In this document: piece after piece, positions 1 through 9,831 of the stretch
How positions within the stretch are numbered: the first letter of the stretch is position 1
Layout: every line of letters begins with the position of its first letter
Assembly: GCF_900104795.1 (NCBI RefSeq)
Contig: NZ_FNTG01000001.1
Span: 1,860,001-1,924,000 of the forward strand
DNA from: Burkholderia sp. WP9
Lineage (GTDB): Bacteria; Pseudomonadota; Gammaproteobacteria; Burkholderiales; Burkholderiaceae
Length of the DNA: 64,000 nucleotides
Direction: 5' to 3'
Translations under genes and position numbers: made by a program
The notes under the pieces: model-generated
The model's input: the letters and a program-made list of their open reading frames with translations, nothing else
Databases searched by the model: none
Told to the model about the DNA's origin: nothing

Positions 1-2
1 AC

Positions 3-278
3 AACACTGTCACCGTGCGGCCGGTCAAGGTCGGCCCCGTGGATGGCGAGCGCACCAGTATCAAATCCGGACTGGCGGTGGGCGAGCGCGTCGTGATCGA
101 CGGCTCGGACCGCCTGAAGGAAGGCGCGAAAATCACGATTCCGGCGGACAAGCCTCGCGGCGCGTCAGGTGCGTCAGGTGCTTCAAGCGCCTCGGGTGCG
201 CGCGGCGCGGCCGCGGCCTCGGGCGCCTCCGGCGCGCACGGGCATCATGGCAAACACGCGGCGCAAGCCTCGCAATAA
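3..278 (+). CDS. mdtA: MdtA-type RND membrane fusion protein, C-terminal end (partial)
   Basis: This is the last 91 residues of a periplasmic adaptor (membrane fusion protein) whose start lies left of the window. The frame is open from the first bases. It shows the membrane-proximal domain ending typical of the family (VGPVDGERTSIKSGL, then GERVVIDGSDRLKEGAK). Such adaptors bridge an inner-membrane RND pump to an outer-membrane channel. The last ~40 residues are a low-complexity Gly/Ala/Ser tail ending in a His-rich patch (HGHHGKH). The adaptor core does not need such a tail, and it looks like slippage-prone repeat DNA. The stop lies 18 bp before the first pump gene, so the gene is the promoter-proximal member of an mdtABC-like operon. 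Identity rests on context plus the visible domain end. Confidence 0.85.
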   Translation, partial: NTVTVRPVKVGPVDGERTSIKSGLAVGERVVIDGSDRLKEGAKITIPADKPRGASGASGASSASGARGAAAASGASGAHGHHGKHAAQASQ

Positions 279-296
279 AGGCACGGCACCTACCGC

Positions 297-3200
297 ATGA
301 ATCCATCCCGCGCCTTTATTCTGCGCCCCGTCGGCACCGCGCTGCTGATGGCGGCGATCATGCTGGTCGGTCTCGTCGCGCTGCGCTTTTTGCCGCTCTC
401 CGCGCTGCCCGAAGTCGACTATCCGACCATCCAGGTGCAGACCTTCTATCCGGGCGCGAGCCCGGATGTGATGACCTCGTCGGTCACCGCACCGCTCGAG
501 CGCCAGTTCGGGCAGATGCCGTCGCTCAATCAGATGTCGTCGCAAAGCTCGGCCGGCTCGTCGATCATCACGCTGCAATTCAGCCTCGATCTGCCGCTCG
601 ACATCGCCGAGCAGGAAGTCCAGGCCGCCATCAACGCGGCGGGCAACCTGCTGCCTTCGGACCTGCCCGCGCCGCCGATCTACGCCAAGGTCAATCCGGC
701 CGACGCGCCGATCATCACGCTCGCGATCACCTCGAAGACGCTGCCGCTCACGCAGGTGCAGGACCTGGCCGATACGCGTCTCGCGCAGAAAATCTCCCAG
801 GTGGCGGGTGTGGGTCTGGTGAGCCTGTCGGGGGGCCAGCGTCCGGCCGTGCGCATTCAGGCGAATCCCCGCGCGCTCGCCGCGTATGGCCTGAATCTCG
901 ACGACCTGCGCACCACCATCTCGAACCTGAACGTCAACACGCCGAAGGGTAACTTCGACGGTCCCACGCGCAACTACACGATCAACGCGAACGACCAGTT
1001 GACCGACGCCGAGGCGTACAAGAGCGCGGTGGTCGCGTACAAGAACGGCCGTCCGGTGATGCTGACCGACGTCGCCACCATCGTGCAGGGCGCGGAAAAT
1101 ACCAAGCTCGGCGCATGGGTGAACGGCACACCGGCGATCATTCTGAACGTGCAGCGCCAGCCGGGCGCGAACGTGATTCAGGTGGTGGACAACATCAAGA
1201 AGCTGCTGCCGCAATTGCAGCAGTCGCTGCCCGCCGCGCTCGACGTGGAAATCGTCACCGACCGCACCACCACGATCCGCGCTTCCGTGCGCGACGTGCA
1301 GTTCGAACTGGCCATGTCGGTCGTGCTGGTGGTGCTGGTGATGTACCTGTTCCTCGCCAACGTCTACGCGACCATCATTCCGAGTCTCTCGGTGCCGCTG
1401 TCGCTGATCGGCACGCTCGCCGTGATGTACCTGTGCGGCTTCTCGCTCGACAACCTGTCTTTAATGGCGCTGACCATCGCGACCGGCTTCGTGGTGGACG
1501 ACGCGATCGTGATGATCGAGAACATCGCGCGTTACGTGGAAGAAGGCGAGTCGCCGCTCGAAGCCGCGCTCAAGGGTTCGAAACAGATCGGCTTCACGAT
1601 CATTTCGCTGACGGTCTCGCTGATCGCCGTGCTGATTCCGCTGCTCTTCATGGGCGACGTGGTCGGCCGCCTGTTCCACGAGTTCGCCATTACGCTCGCC
1701 GTGACGATCGTGATCTCAGCGATCGTGTCGCTCACGCTCGTGCCGATGATGTGCGCGAAGCTGCTGCGCCACACGCCGCCGCACGAGAGCCACCGTTTCG
1801 AGGCCAAGGCGCACCGCGCGATCGACTGGGTGATCGCGCGCTACGCGGTCGCGCTCACGTGGGTGCTGAACCGCCAGCGCTCCACGCTGGTCGTCTCACT
1901 CCTCACGCTGGTGCTGACCGGACTGCTGTACGTGTACATTCCGAAGGGCTTCTTCCCGGTACAGGACACCGGCGTGATCCAGGCGATCACGCAGGCGCCG
2001 CAGTCGGTGTCGTATGCGTCGATGGCCGAGCGTCAACAGGAACTCGCCGCGCAGATCCTGAAGAATCCGGACGTGGAAAGCCTGACCTCGTTCATCGGCG
2101 TGGACGGCAGCAATATCACGCTGAACAGCGGCCGCATGCTGATCAACCTGAAGCCGCGCGACGACCGCAGCAGCACCGCAAGCGAAGTGATCCGCCAGTT
2201 GCAACGCGACGTCGCGCATATTCCCGGCGCGTCGCTATACATGCAGCCGGTTCAGGACCTGACAATCGATTCGACGGTGAGCCCGACGCAGTATCAGTTC
2301 ATGCTGACCGATCCGAATATCGGCGAATTCACGACGTGGGTGCCGAAGCTCGTCGAGCGCCTGCGGCAGTCGCCCGAACTGGCGGACGTCGCCACCGACC
2401 TGCAGGACAACGGCCAGTCGGTCTACATCGAGATCGACCGCGCCACCGCATCGCGTTACGGCATCACGCCGGCCACCGTGGACAGCGCGCTGTACGACGC
2501 GTTCGGCCAGCGGATCATCTCGACCATCTTCACGCAGTCGAACCAGTACCGCGTGATTCTGGAAGCGCAGCCGCAGATGCAGCATTACACCGAATCGCTG
2601 AAGTCTATCTATCTGCCCTCTTCCACGTCCTCGGGCGGTCAAGTGCCGCTCTCCTCGATCGCGCGTTTCATCGAGAAGCCCGCGCCGCTGCTGGTCACGC
2701 ACCTGAGCCAGTTCCCGGCCACCACCGTGTCGTTCAACCTCGCACCGGGTTCGTCGCTCGGCGCGGCGGTCAAGGCGATCGACCAGGCGGAGAAGGACAT
2801 CGGTTTGCCCGCGTCGTTCCAGACGCGCTATCAGGGCGCGGCGCTGGCCTTCCAGGCGTCGCTCTCGAACGAGCTGTTCCTGATCCTCGCGGCGATCGTC
2901 ACGATGTATATCGTGCTGGGCGTGCTGTACGAGAGCTTCATTCACCCGATCACGATTCTCTCGACGTTGCCCTCGGCCGGTGTCGGCGCGTTGCTGGCGC
3001 TGCTCATCACCGGGCATGATCTGGACATCATCGGCATCATCGGCATCGTGCTGCTGATCGGTATCGTGAAGAAGAACGCGATCATGATGATCGACTTCGC
3101 GCTCTACGCCGAGCGCGAGGAAGGCAAGCCCCCGCGCGAGGCGATCTACCAGGCGTGTCTGTTGCGCTTCCGGCCGATTCTGATGACCACGCTCGCCGCC

Positions 3201-3431
3201 CTGCTCGGCGCGCTGCCGCTCATGCTCGGCACCGGCGCCGGCTCGGAATTGCGCCGCCCGCTAGGTATCGCGATCGCGGGCGGCCTGATCGTCAGCCAGT
3301 TGCTGACGCTGTTCACCACGCCGGTGATCTACCTCGCGTTCGACTCGCTCGGCCGCCGCGCGCGTGAGCGCTTCAATCGGGGCGGCTCGTCCAGCGACTC
3401 GACGCCGCCCGCCACCGATGCAGGGACCTGA
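297..3431 (+). CDS. mdtB: RND multidrug efflux transporter permease MdtB
   Basis: 1044-residue inner-membrane proton/drug antiporter of the RND (HAE1) family, the usual length for MdtB. It should form a hetero-trimer with MdtC and export bile-salt-like or amphipathic drugs through an MdtA adaptor and an outer-membrane channel. Seen in the sequence: an N-terminal membrane segment followed by a periplasmic porter region ([10 protein letters not shown]); the paired TM4 aspartates in [14 protein letters not shown] (about D402/D403); the TM10 lysine in [14 protein letters not shown] (about K925/K926); and a mirrored second half ([20 protein letters not shown]). These Asp and Lys residues form the proton relay in the family. 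The next pump gene starts 3 bp after the stop, which indicates translational coupling. I see no sign of disruption. Confidence 0.95.
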   Translation: MNPSRAFILRPVGTALLMAAIMLVGLVALRFLPLSALPEVDYPTIQVQTFYPGASPDVMTSSVTAPLERQFGQMPSLNQMSSQSSAGSSIITLQFSLDLPLDIAEQEVQAAINAAGNLLPSDLPAPPIYAKVNPADAPIITLAITSKTLPLTQVQDLADTRLAQKISQVAGVGLVSLSGGQRPAVRIQANPRALAAYGLNLDDLRTTISNLNVNTPKGNFDGPTRNYTINANDQLTDAEAYKSAVVAYKNGRPVMLTDVATIVQGAENTKLGAWVNGTPAIILNVQRQPGANVIQVVDNIKKLLPQLQQSLPAALDVEIVTDRTTTIRASVRDVQFELAMSVVLVVLVMYLFLANVYATIIPSLSVPLSLIGTLAVMYLCGFSLDNLSLMALTIATGFVVDDAIVMIENIARYVEEGESPLEAALKGSKQIGFTIISLTVSLIAVLIPLLFMGDVVGRLFHEFAITLAVTIVISAIVSLTLVPMMCAKLLRHTPPHESHRFEAKAHRAIDWVIARYAVALTWVLNRQRSTLVVSLLTLVLTGLLYVYIPKGFFPVQDTGVIQAITQAPQSVSYASMAERQQELAAQILKNPDVESLTSFIGVDGSNITLNSGRMLINLKPRDDRSSTASEVIRQLQRDVAHIPGASLYMQPVQDLTIDSTVSPTQYQFMLTDPNIGEFTTWVPKLVERLRQSPELADVATDLQDNGQSVYIEIDRATASRYGITPATVDSALYDAFGQRIISTIFTQSNQYRVILEAQPQMQHYTESLKSIYLPSSTSSGGQVPLSSIARFIEKPAPLLVTHLSQFPATTVSFNLAPGSSLGAAVKAIDQAEKDIGLPASFQTRYQGAALAFQASLSNELFLILAAIVTMYIVLGVLYESFIHPITILSTLPSAGVGALLALLITGHDLDIIGIIGIVLLIGIVKKNAIMMIDFALYAEREEGKPPREAIYQACLLRFRPILMTTLAALLGALPLMLGTGAGSELRRPLGIAIAGGLIVSQLLTLFTTPVIYLAFDSLGRRARERFNRGGSSSDSTPPATDAGT

Positions 3432-3434
3432 CCG

Positions 3435-6400
3435 ATGAACCTGTCGCGTCCGTTTATCTCCCGCCCGGTCGCCACCACGCTGCTCGCGGTCGGCATCGCG
3501 CTGGCCGGCATCTTCGCGTTCACGAAGCTGCCGGTGGCGCCGCTGCCGCAGGTCGACTTCCCGACCATTTCGGTGCAGGCCACGCTGCCGGGCGCGAGTC
3601 CCGATACCGTGGCGACCAGCGTCGCCAGCCCGCTCGAACGGCATCTCGGCTCGATCGCGGACGTCACCGAAATGACCTCGATGAGCTCGGTCGGCTCGAC
3701 GCGCATCACCATGCAGTTCGGCCTGAACCGCGACATCGACGGCGCCGCGCGCGACGTGCAGGCCGCCATCAACGCGGCGCGCGCCGATCTGCCGGCGAGC
3801 TTGCGTAGCAACCCGACGTACCACAAGGTCAATCCGGCCGACGCGCCGATCCTGATTCTGGCGCTCACGTCGAAAACGCTCACCGCCGGCCAGTTGTACG
3901 ACTCCGCGGCCACCGTGCTGCAACAGTCGCTGTCGCAAGTGGACGGCGTCGGCGAAGTGGATGTGAGCGGCTCGGCCAATCCGGCGGTGCGCGTCGAGCT
4001 GGAGCCCAACGCGCTGTCGCACTACGGCATCGGTCTCGAAGACGTGCGCGCGGCGCTCGCCGCGGCCAACGCGAACAGCCCGAAAGGCTCGATCGAATTC
4101 GGCCCGAACCGCGTGCAGATCTACACCAACGACCAGGCCAGCAAAGCATCGCAATACCGGGACCTGGTCATCGCCTATCGCAACGGCTCGGCGGTGAAGC
4201 TCTCCGACGTGGCCGAGGTGGTCGATTCAGTCGAAGACCTGCGCAATCTCGGCCTCTTCAACGGCAAGCATTCGGTGCTGGTCATCCTGTATCGCCAGCC
4301 GGGCGCGAACATCATCGACACCATCGACCGGGTGACGGCGATGCTGCCGCAACTGCACGCGTCGCTGCCCGCGGATGTCGACATCGCGCCGGCCGCCGAC
4401 CGCTCCACCACGATCCGCGCCTCGCTGAAAGACACCGAGCGCACGCTGGTGATCGCGGTCGCGCTGGTGGTGATGGTGGTGTTCCTGTTCCTGCGCAACT
4501 GGCGCGCAACGCTGATTCCGAGCGTGGCCGTGCCGATCTCGATCATCGGCACGTTCGGCGCGATGTACATGCTGGGGTTCTCGATCGACAACCTCTCGCT
4601 GATGGCCTTGACCATCGCGACCGGCTTCGTGGTGGATGACGCGATCGTGGTGCTGGAGAACATCTCCCGACATATCGAGAACGGCGTGCCGCGCATGAAG
4701 GCGGCCTTTCTCGGCGCGCGCGAGGTCGGCTTTACCGTGCTGTCGATCAGTATTTCGCTGGTCGCCGTGTTTCTGCCGATTCTCTTGATGGGCGGCATTG
4801 TCGGGCGCCTGTTCCGCGAATTCGCGCTGACGCTCTCGCTCGCGATCGGCGTATCGCTGATCGTCTCCCTCACGCTCACGCCGATGATGTGCTCGCGCCT
4901 CTTGCGCGAGCCGCACGAGCAGAAGGAAGAAGGCCGCTTTGGCCGCTGGCTCGAACGCGGCTTCGCGTCGATGCAGCGCGGCTACGAGCGCACGCTCGGC
5001 TGGGCGCTGCTGCATCCGCGCCTGATCGTGACGACTCTTCTGCTGACAATCGGCCTGAACGTCTGGCTGTACATCATCGTGCCGAAAGGCTTCTTCCCGC
5101 AGCAGGACACGGGGCGACTGATCGGCGGCATTCAGGCCGATCAGAGCACCTCGTTCCAGGCCATGAAAGGCAAGTTCACGCAGATGATGGAGATTGTCGG
5201 CAAGAATCCGGCGGTGGACAGCGTGGCCGGCTTCACCGGCGGGCGGCAGACCAACTCCGGCTTCATGTTCGTGACGCTGAAACCGAAGTCCGAGCGCAAA
5301 GCCTCCGCCGATCAGGTGATCCAGCAACTGCGCGCGCCGCTCGGCGACGTGGCCGGCGCGCGGACCTTCCTGCAGGCGGTGCAGGACATTCGCGTCGGCG
5401 GGCGGCAATCGAATGCGCAGTACCAGTTCACGCTGCTGGCCGATTCGACGCCCGACCTGTACCTGTGGGGGCCGAAGCTCACCGAAGCGTTGCAGGCGCG
5501 CCCCGAACTGGCGGACGTCAATTCCGACCAGCAGCAAGGCGGCCTGGAAGCGATGGTGACGATCGACCGGGCCACCGCCGCGCGCCTCGGCATCAAGCCG
5601 GCGCAGATCGACAACACCTTGTACGACGCGTTCGGCCAGCGCCAGGTGTCGACGATCTACAACCCGCTGAATCAGTATCACGTGGTGATGGAAGTCGCGC
5701 CGAAGTACTGGCAGAGCCCGGACATGCTGAAGCAGATCTACATCAGCACCTCGGGCGGCAGCGCGAGCGGCGCGCAGACCACCAACGCGCCCGCGGGCAC
5801 GGTGACAGCGACGAGCGCCGCCACCACGACCTCGTCCACCAGCGCAACGACGGGCGGCACGGCGGGCACGACCACATCGAGCGCGGCGAGCATCGCCGCC
5901 GACTCCGCGCGCAACCAGGCGATCAACTCGATCGCGGCGAGCGGCAAGTCGAGCGCTTCGTCGGGCGCGGCGGTCTCGACCTCGAAGGAAACCATGGTGC
6001 CGCTATCGGCGATCGCGAGCTTCGGACCGGGCAATACGCCGCTCTCAGTGAATCACCAGAGCCAGTTCGTGGCCTCGACGATTTCGTTCAACCTGCCTCC
6101 GGGCGTCTCCCTGTCGACAGCGACCCAGGCGATCTACGACACGATGGCGCAGATCGGCATGCCGGGCACGATCCACGGCAGTTTCCAGGGCACGGCGCAG
6201 GCGTTCCAGCAGTCCATGTCCGATCAGCCGATCCTGATTCTGGCCGCGTTGGCCGCCGTCTATATCGTGCTGGGAATGCTGTACGAGAGCTATATCCACC
6301 CGCTCACGATTCTGTCGACGCTCCCTTCAGCGGGCGTGGGCGCATTGCTGGCGTTGCTGCTCTTCCAGACCGAGTTCAGCATCATCGCGCTGATCGGCGT

Positions 6401-6758
6401 GATTCTGCTGATCGGTATCGTGAAGAAGAACGCGATCATGATGGTGGACTTCGCGATCGAAGCATCGCGGCAAGGACTGTCCTCGCGCGATGCGATCTTT
6501 CAGGCGTGTGTGCTGCGCTTCCGGCCGATCATGATGACGACTTTCGCTGCGCTGCTCGGCGCGTTGCCGCTCGCGTTTGGCCGCGGCGAAGGCGCGGAAC
6601 TGCGCGCGCCGCTCGGGATCGCGATTGTCGGTGGGTTGATTGTCAGTCAGATGCTCACGCTTTATACGACACCGGTGGTGTATCTCTACATGGACCGGAT
6701 CCGGGTCAGGTGGGAGTCACGCAAGGCTCGCAGAACGGGAGTGGCGCCTTCTTCCTGA
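3435..6758 (+). CDS. mdtC: RND multidrug efflux transporter permease MdtC, with low-complexity insert
   Basis: 1107-residue RND permease, partner of the preceding MdtB. It has the same architecture: an N-terminal TM, porter loop 1, TM2-6 with the proton-relay pair in [14 protein letters not shown] (about D401/D402), porter loop 2, and TM8-12 with [14 protein letters not shown] (about K997/K998). MdtC proteins are normally near 1025 residues. The excess is explained by a Ser/Thr/Ala-rich stretch of about 75-80 residues, roughly positions 774-853, lying between IYIST and [10 protein letters not shown] in the second periplasmic half. The neighbouring MdtB has only SSTSSGG at this place. The insert keeps the frame and the flanking sequence is intact, so the pump is probably functional. 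The operon ends here; a convergent gene begins 79 bp downstream. Confidence 0.93.
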   Translation: MNLSRPFISRPVATTLLAVGIALAGIFAFTKLPVAPLPQVDFPTISVQATLPGASPDTVATSVASPLERHLGSIADVTEMTSMSSVGSTRITMQFGLNRDIDGAARDVQAAINAARADLPASLRSNPTYHKVNPADAPILILALTSKTLTAGQLYDSAATVLQQSLSQVDGVGEVDVSGSANPAVRVELEPNALSHYGIGLEDVRAALAAANANSPKGSIEFGPNRVQIYTNDQASKASQYRDLVIAYRNGSAVKLSDVAEVVDSVEDLRNLGLFNGKHSVLVILYRQPGANIIDTIDRVTAMLPQLHASLPADVDIAPAADRSTTIRASLKDTERTLVIAVALVVMVVFLFLRNWRATLIPSVAVPISIIGTFGAMYMLGFSIDNLSLMALTIATGFVVDDAIVVLENISRHIENGVPRMKAAFLGAREVGFTVLSISISLVAVFLPILLMGGIVGRLFREFALTLSLAIGVSLIVSLTLTPMMCSRLLREPHEQKEEGRFGRWLERGFASMQRGYERTLGWALLHPRLIVTTLLLTIGLNVWLYIIVPKGFFPQQDTGRLIGGIQADQSTSFQAMKGKFTQMMEIVGKNPAVDSVAGFTGGRQTNSGFMFVTLKPKSERKASADQVIQQLRAPLGDVAGARTFLQAVQDIRVGGRQSNAQYQFTLLADSTPDLYLWGPKLTEALQARPELADVNSDQQQGGLEAMVTIDRATAARLGIKPAQIDNTLYDAFGQRQVSTIYNPLNQYHVVMEVAPKYWQSPDMLKQIYISTSGGSASGAQTTNAPAGTVTATSAATTTSSTSATTGGTAGTTTSSAASIAADSARNQAINSIAASGKSSASSGAAVSTSKETMVPLSAIASFGPGNTPLSVNHQSQFVASTISFNLPPGVSLSTATQAIYDTMAQIGMPGTIHGSFQGTAQAFQQSMSDQPILILAALAAVYIVLGMLYESYIHPLTILSTLPSAGVGALLALLLFQTEFSIIALIGVILLIGIVKKNAIMMVDFAIEASRQGLSSRDAIFQACVLRFRPIMMTTFAALLGALPLAFGRGEGAELRAPLGIAIVGGLIVSQMLTLYTTPVVYLYMDRIRVRWESRKARRTGVAPSS

Positions 6759-6837
6759 GGGTTTGCCAACGCGGCGCCATGGGGGCTGTGCACTGACGAC
6801 CAACACCCCCAAGGCGCGCGCTAGAGCACGCGAGGCC

Positions 6838-7302
6838 TCACAGCTTCTGCTCTCTCGCAAGCAGAAAAATCCGCTGCCATTGCCTCGCCTGCCGCTCGCT
6901 CGACATGGGCAATACCCACACCTCGCGCGCCGCGTCCTTGACCTTCAGGGCGACCTGCGCTTGCGCCTCGCGGCCTTGCGCTTCGGCCTCCAGCAGATCG
7001 GCGAAGATATAGGCACCGTGCTGCTCGCCGAGCCGAATCTCGCACAGGCGCTTGCCGGCCGCGAGCCGCACCGATCCCCAACTGCCCAGGAGTTCGTGAG
7101 TCCAGTCACCATTGCGGACATTCGGCGCCACTTCCTTGCGGCGGCGCCACCAATAAGCCAGAGCGGCCATCACCAGGAAAACGGCCAGCGCGGCAACGCC
7201 CAGCGCAACGGCCAGTCCGAACGCTGCCTGCAGGGCATAAAACGCGCGGACCGCGCCGTACACCAGCGCGACCAGCGCCATCAACGCAACGATAATCGGC
7301 AT
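6838..7302 (-). CDS. Small inner-membrane protein of unknown function
   Basis: 154-residue protein, not recognised as a named family. The first ~55 residues hold two hydrophobic segments (ALMALVALVYGAVRAFYAL and then AVALGVAALAVFLVMAALAY), followed by a basic stop-transfer patch (WWRRRKE). This predicts a two-TM anchor with the rest in the cytoplasm. The soluble part, from about residue 60, is a mixed alpha/beta stretch (WTHELLGSWGSVRLAAGKRLCEIRLGEQHGAYIF) with charged helices at the end. Start chosen at the first ATG before the hydrophobic run; the upstream GTGAGC is only a weak ribosome site. It faces the mdt operon tail-to-tail and the peroxiredoxin gene lies upstream on the same strand (100 bp gap). 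Base composition and codon use match its neighbours, so it is probably a real gene. Confidence 0.7.
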   Translation of the reverse strand: MPIIVALMALVALVYGAVRAFYALQAAFGLAVALGVAALAVFLVMAALAYWWRRRKEVAPNVRNGDWTHELLGSWGSVRLAAGKRLCEIRLGEQHGAYIFADLLEAEAQGREAQAQVALKVKDAAREVWVLPMSSERQARQWQRIFLLAREQKL

Positions 7303-7402
7303 CGCAAGCTCACTAGACGAAAAACTCAGCCTGACACGCGCGGCGCTCGCCTCTCACCGCAAGAAACCATGGCGGGAAATGCGTGAGCGCCCGCTTTCGA
7401 CT

Positions 7403-7963
7403 TTACGGCTTGTGCGTCGCGGCCCAGTCTTTCACCGCCTTCAGCGTGTTCTCGACATGCTTCTCCGGCGACAGGCTCGTGTATTCATAGATGATCTTCC
7501 CGTCCGGCGCGATCACATACGACACGCGATTGGCCATCGACGCATGCATCGGCATGCCGGCGTCATACGCGCCGATCACCTTCGAATCGGCGTCGGCCGC
7601 GACCGGGAATTTGCTGCGGCATTCGCTCACCGAAAACTTCGTCAAGGTGTCGATGTTGTCGTGCGACACGCCGATCACCGTCGCGCCATATTTCTTGTAT
7701 TCGTCGACGGCTTCCGCGAATTCGTGCGCTTCGATCGTGCAGCCCGTGGTGAAGGCGGCCGGGTAGAAGTACAGCACCACCGGCCCTTTCTTCAGTTCGG
7801 CCGCGAGCGAATACGTATAGGTCTTGCCGCCCAGCGAAGCCTGCGCGGTGAACGCCGGCGCCACGTCGCCCGGCTTGAGGGTCGCCGAGGCCGTCAGCGA
7901 ATGCAGCGCGAATCCCACCGACACGGCGGCGGCCAATGCCACCGATATGAGTTTCTTCTTCAT
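7403..7963 (-). CDS. Exported AhpC/TSA-family peroxiredoxin (PrxQ/BCP-like)
   Basis: 186-residue thiol peroxidase that should reduce hydrogen peroxide or organic peroxides in the periplasm. Residues 1-27 form a signal peptide (MKKKLISVALAAAVSVGFAL... with SASA near the cleavage site). The thioredoxin-fold core follows, with the peroxidatic motif PAAFTTGC: P68, T72 and C75 match the family PxxxTxxC pattern. The PrxQ resolving cysteine usually five residues after the peroxidatic one is absent. The only other cysteine is C115 (SVSECRSKF), so the enzyme is either a 1-Cys type or resolves through C115. A strong ribosome site (GGAGGAACAGACAG before ATG) supports the start. It seems monocistronic. 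A periplasmic PrxQ needs an exported reductant, and none is visible nearby. Confidence 0.88.
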   Translation of the reverse strand: MKKKLISVALAAAVSVGFALHSLTASATLKPGDVAPAFTAQASLGGKTYTYSLAAELKKGPVVLYFYPAAFTTGCTIEAHEFAEAVDEYKKYGATVIGVSHDNIDTLTKFSVSECRSKFPVAADADSKVIGAYDAGMPMHASMANRVSYVIAPDGKIIYEYTSLSPEKHVENTLKAVKDWAATHKP

Positions 7964-8196
7964 CTGTCTGTTCCTCCAGGCGTTGATGCACGCGGTTCAT
8001 CCAATGAAACCGGGGCCGCCGCGTTCATGAGAACGCCAGCCGACTTCGCTATTGGACCACGTACTCACAAGGTACGTAAGAACCCGCCGAAAGGATGCGC
8101 AAGTCGTTGCCGTCAGTCCGACAACGACAACCTACGGCAACCCGCGCCAACCCGTTGCTCCGCACGGAAAGCAGTGCGAGACCGGCCGGCCGCCCG

Positions 8197-9540
8197 TCAG
8201 GTCACCACTTCTCCGATATGCGCGCCGAACCAGGCCGCGGCCGACAGGTTCAGCTCCGCCAACACTTCAGGCGTGAAGGCCACGAAGCCGGCCGGCGCAT
8301 CGGGGCCGAGCGCGATCGACGCCGCATCGACGCCCGCGCCGGCCGCCTCGGCAAGGCGCAGCAAGGTGCCCAGCTCGCCTTGCCGCAACACGATCGCTTC
8401 GCGAATCTGCGGCGCGAGGCCGAGCTTCTCCAGCGCCGCGCCTGGCGAGCTGCCGAGCACCACGTGAATCAGAGAAAAAATACCGGTCATGAATGCGGCA
8501 TCGGCAAACTCGTCATCGGACGGATGCAGCCAGGCCGCGGCCAGCTCCATGAAACGCGAGCGCGTGCCCGCCAGTTGCACCAGCGGATCGGCGCGCAACG
8601 GCAGCTCGCCGCTATCGGCATAGAGCAGCAGTTGCGCCCAGCGCGCGATCTGCCGCGTGCCGGTGGCGATGATCGCCTCGCGCAGCGACGCGATATTGCG
8701 CCCGAGGCCGAATGCGCTCGAATTGACGAGGCGCAGCAGTTGCACCACCACGCTCGGATTCAGCTTGAGTTCGGCTTCGAGTTCGGTAATGCCGGCATCT
8801 CTCGACAGCAACGCGAGCAGGCGCAGCAGGCCCGGCCGCGGCGAGCGGTTGCGCGGCGCGGCCAGCACCTGAGGGCGCGCGAAAAAATAGCCTTGAAACA
8901 GATCGAACCCGAGGTCGCGAGCGAGCGCGAAGTCTTCGCGCGTCTCCACCTTCTCGGCGATCAGCGTCTTGCCCTGCCCGCGCAACAGGCATGCGAGCTT
9001 TGGCAGCACCGCGCGGTCGGTCTGCATGAAGTCGATCTTGACCATGTCCGCGTAGGGCAGCGCGGCGAGCAACTCGTCCGACAGTTCGCTGACGTCGTCG
9101 AGCGCCACCTGGAAGCCGGCGCGGCGCAACTCGCCCAGACGGCGGCCCAATTGCGCATCGAATCGCACCGTCTCGAGAATCTCGAGCACGAAGCGCTCGG
9201 GCGGCATCACATGGACGATGTCGCTAAAGAGCAGCGCACGGTCGATATTGACGAAGCCGCGATGCCGGCCCAGCACGGTCGGCACGCCGATCCCGCCGAT
9301 CGCGCGCGCCACGACCTGCGCCGTGGCCTGGGCGTCGTCGGTGACTTCGGCGTAGTTATGCGCGCCGGCTCTAAACAACAGCTCGTAAGCATTGAGCGCG
9401 CCGTCGCGATCGAGGATCGGCTGGCGGCCCAGATAGACGAACTGCACGGGAGGCGGCGGTTCGCAGCCTTCGGCAGTCGACTCGAGCACCTCGCTGTGCC
9501 GGGCAAGGGCCCCGGCTTGATGGCGGTCAGACATGAGCAT
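8197..9540 (-). CDS. EAL-HDOD domain signalling protein (YuxH family)
   Basis: 447-residue cytoplasmic signalling protein with an EAL-like half (about residues 32-230) and an HDOD half (about 245-440). The N-terminal half follows the YuxH pattern (FVYLGRQPILDRDGALNAYELLFRAG). The catalytic EAL motif is replaced by YELLFR, and the metal-site DDFG region reads ALDDVSEL. A c-di-GMP phosphodiesterase should have an intact motif, so this domain is probably a degenerate binding or scaffold module. The HDOD part shows the family pattern of helices with LLRLVNSSAFG and the IASLREAIIATGTRQIARW stretch. HDOD proteins link second-messenger signals to motility, cell cycle or stress. The gene is divergent from the PAS-GGDEF-EAL gene (291 bp between starts) and is a paralogue of the gene ending at 13392. 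Start ATG at 9540; a second ATG lies at 9534. Confidence 0.88.
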   Translation of the reverse strand: MLMSDRHQAGALARHSEVLESTAEGCEPPPPVQFVYLGRQPILDRDGALNAYELLFRAGAHNYAEVTDDAQATAQVVARAIGGIGVPTVLGRHRGFVNIDRALLFSDIVHVMPPERFVLEILETVRFDAQLGRRLGELRRAGFQVALDDVSELSDELLAALPYADMVKIDFMQTDRAVLPKLACLLRGQGKTLIAEKVETREDFALARDLGFDLFQGYFFARPQVLAAPRNRSPRPGLLRLLALLSRDAGITELEAELKLNPSVVVQLLRLVNSSAFGLGRNIASLREAIIATGTRQIARWAQLLLYADSGELPLRADPLVQLAGTRSRFMELAAAWLHPSDDEFADAAFMTGIFSLIHVVLGSSPGAALEKLGLAPQIREAIVLRQGELGTLLRLAEAAGAGVDAASIALGPDAPAGFVAFTPEVLAELNLSAAAWFGAHIGEVVT

Positions 9541-9831
9541 CGGTGCAAGTGTTCGGAAAGCTACGCAGCAGCGGCGTCATAGCCGGCACTGCACAACGGG
9601 TTTCCCGTATTAACGGACGTCGGGCGGTGGCACTTTAACTGATTCGGTCTCTAGCCGACGCTTTGGCGCACATACATCCCTTACCGGATGTTTTTCTCAG
9701 CACGCGCTAAAGATTTTCCGGCCTGGGCCGTTATCTCGATCTGATGGGGCGGCCTGATACCCTCTCGACCGCCGACCCAGGCGGAAACAGCCGCCCCGCC
9801 TGCAGACGAATACAGGTTGCCAGCGATAAAC

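Noticed and set aside
183..1214. 343-codon minus-strand frame inside mdtB
   Set aside because: Arg/His-rich shadow with no ribosome site; the plus strand encodes a full RND pump.
4227..5681. 484-codon minus-strand frame inside mdtC
   Set aside because: Same type of antisense shadow; mdtC motifs on the other strand are intact.
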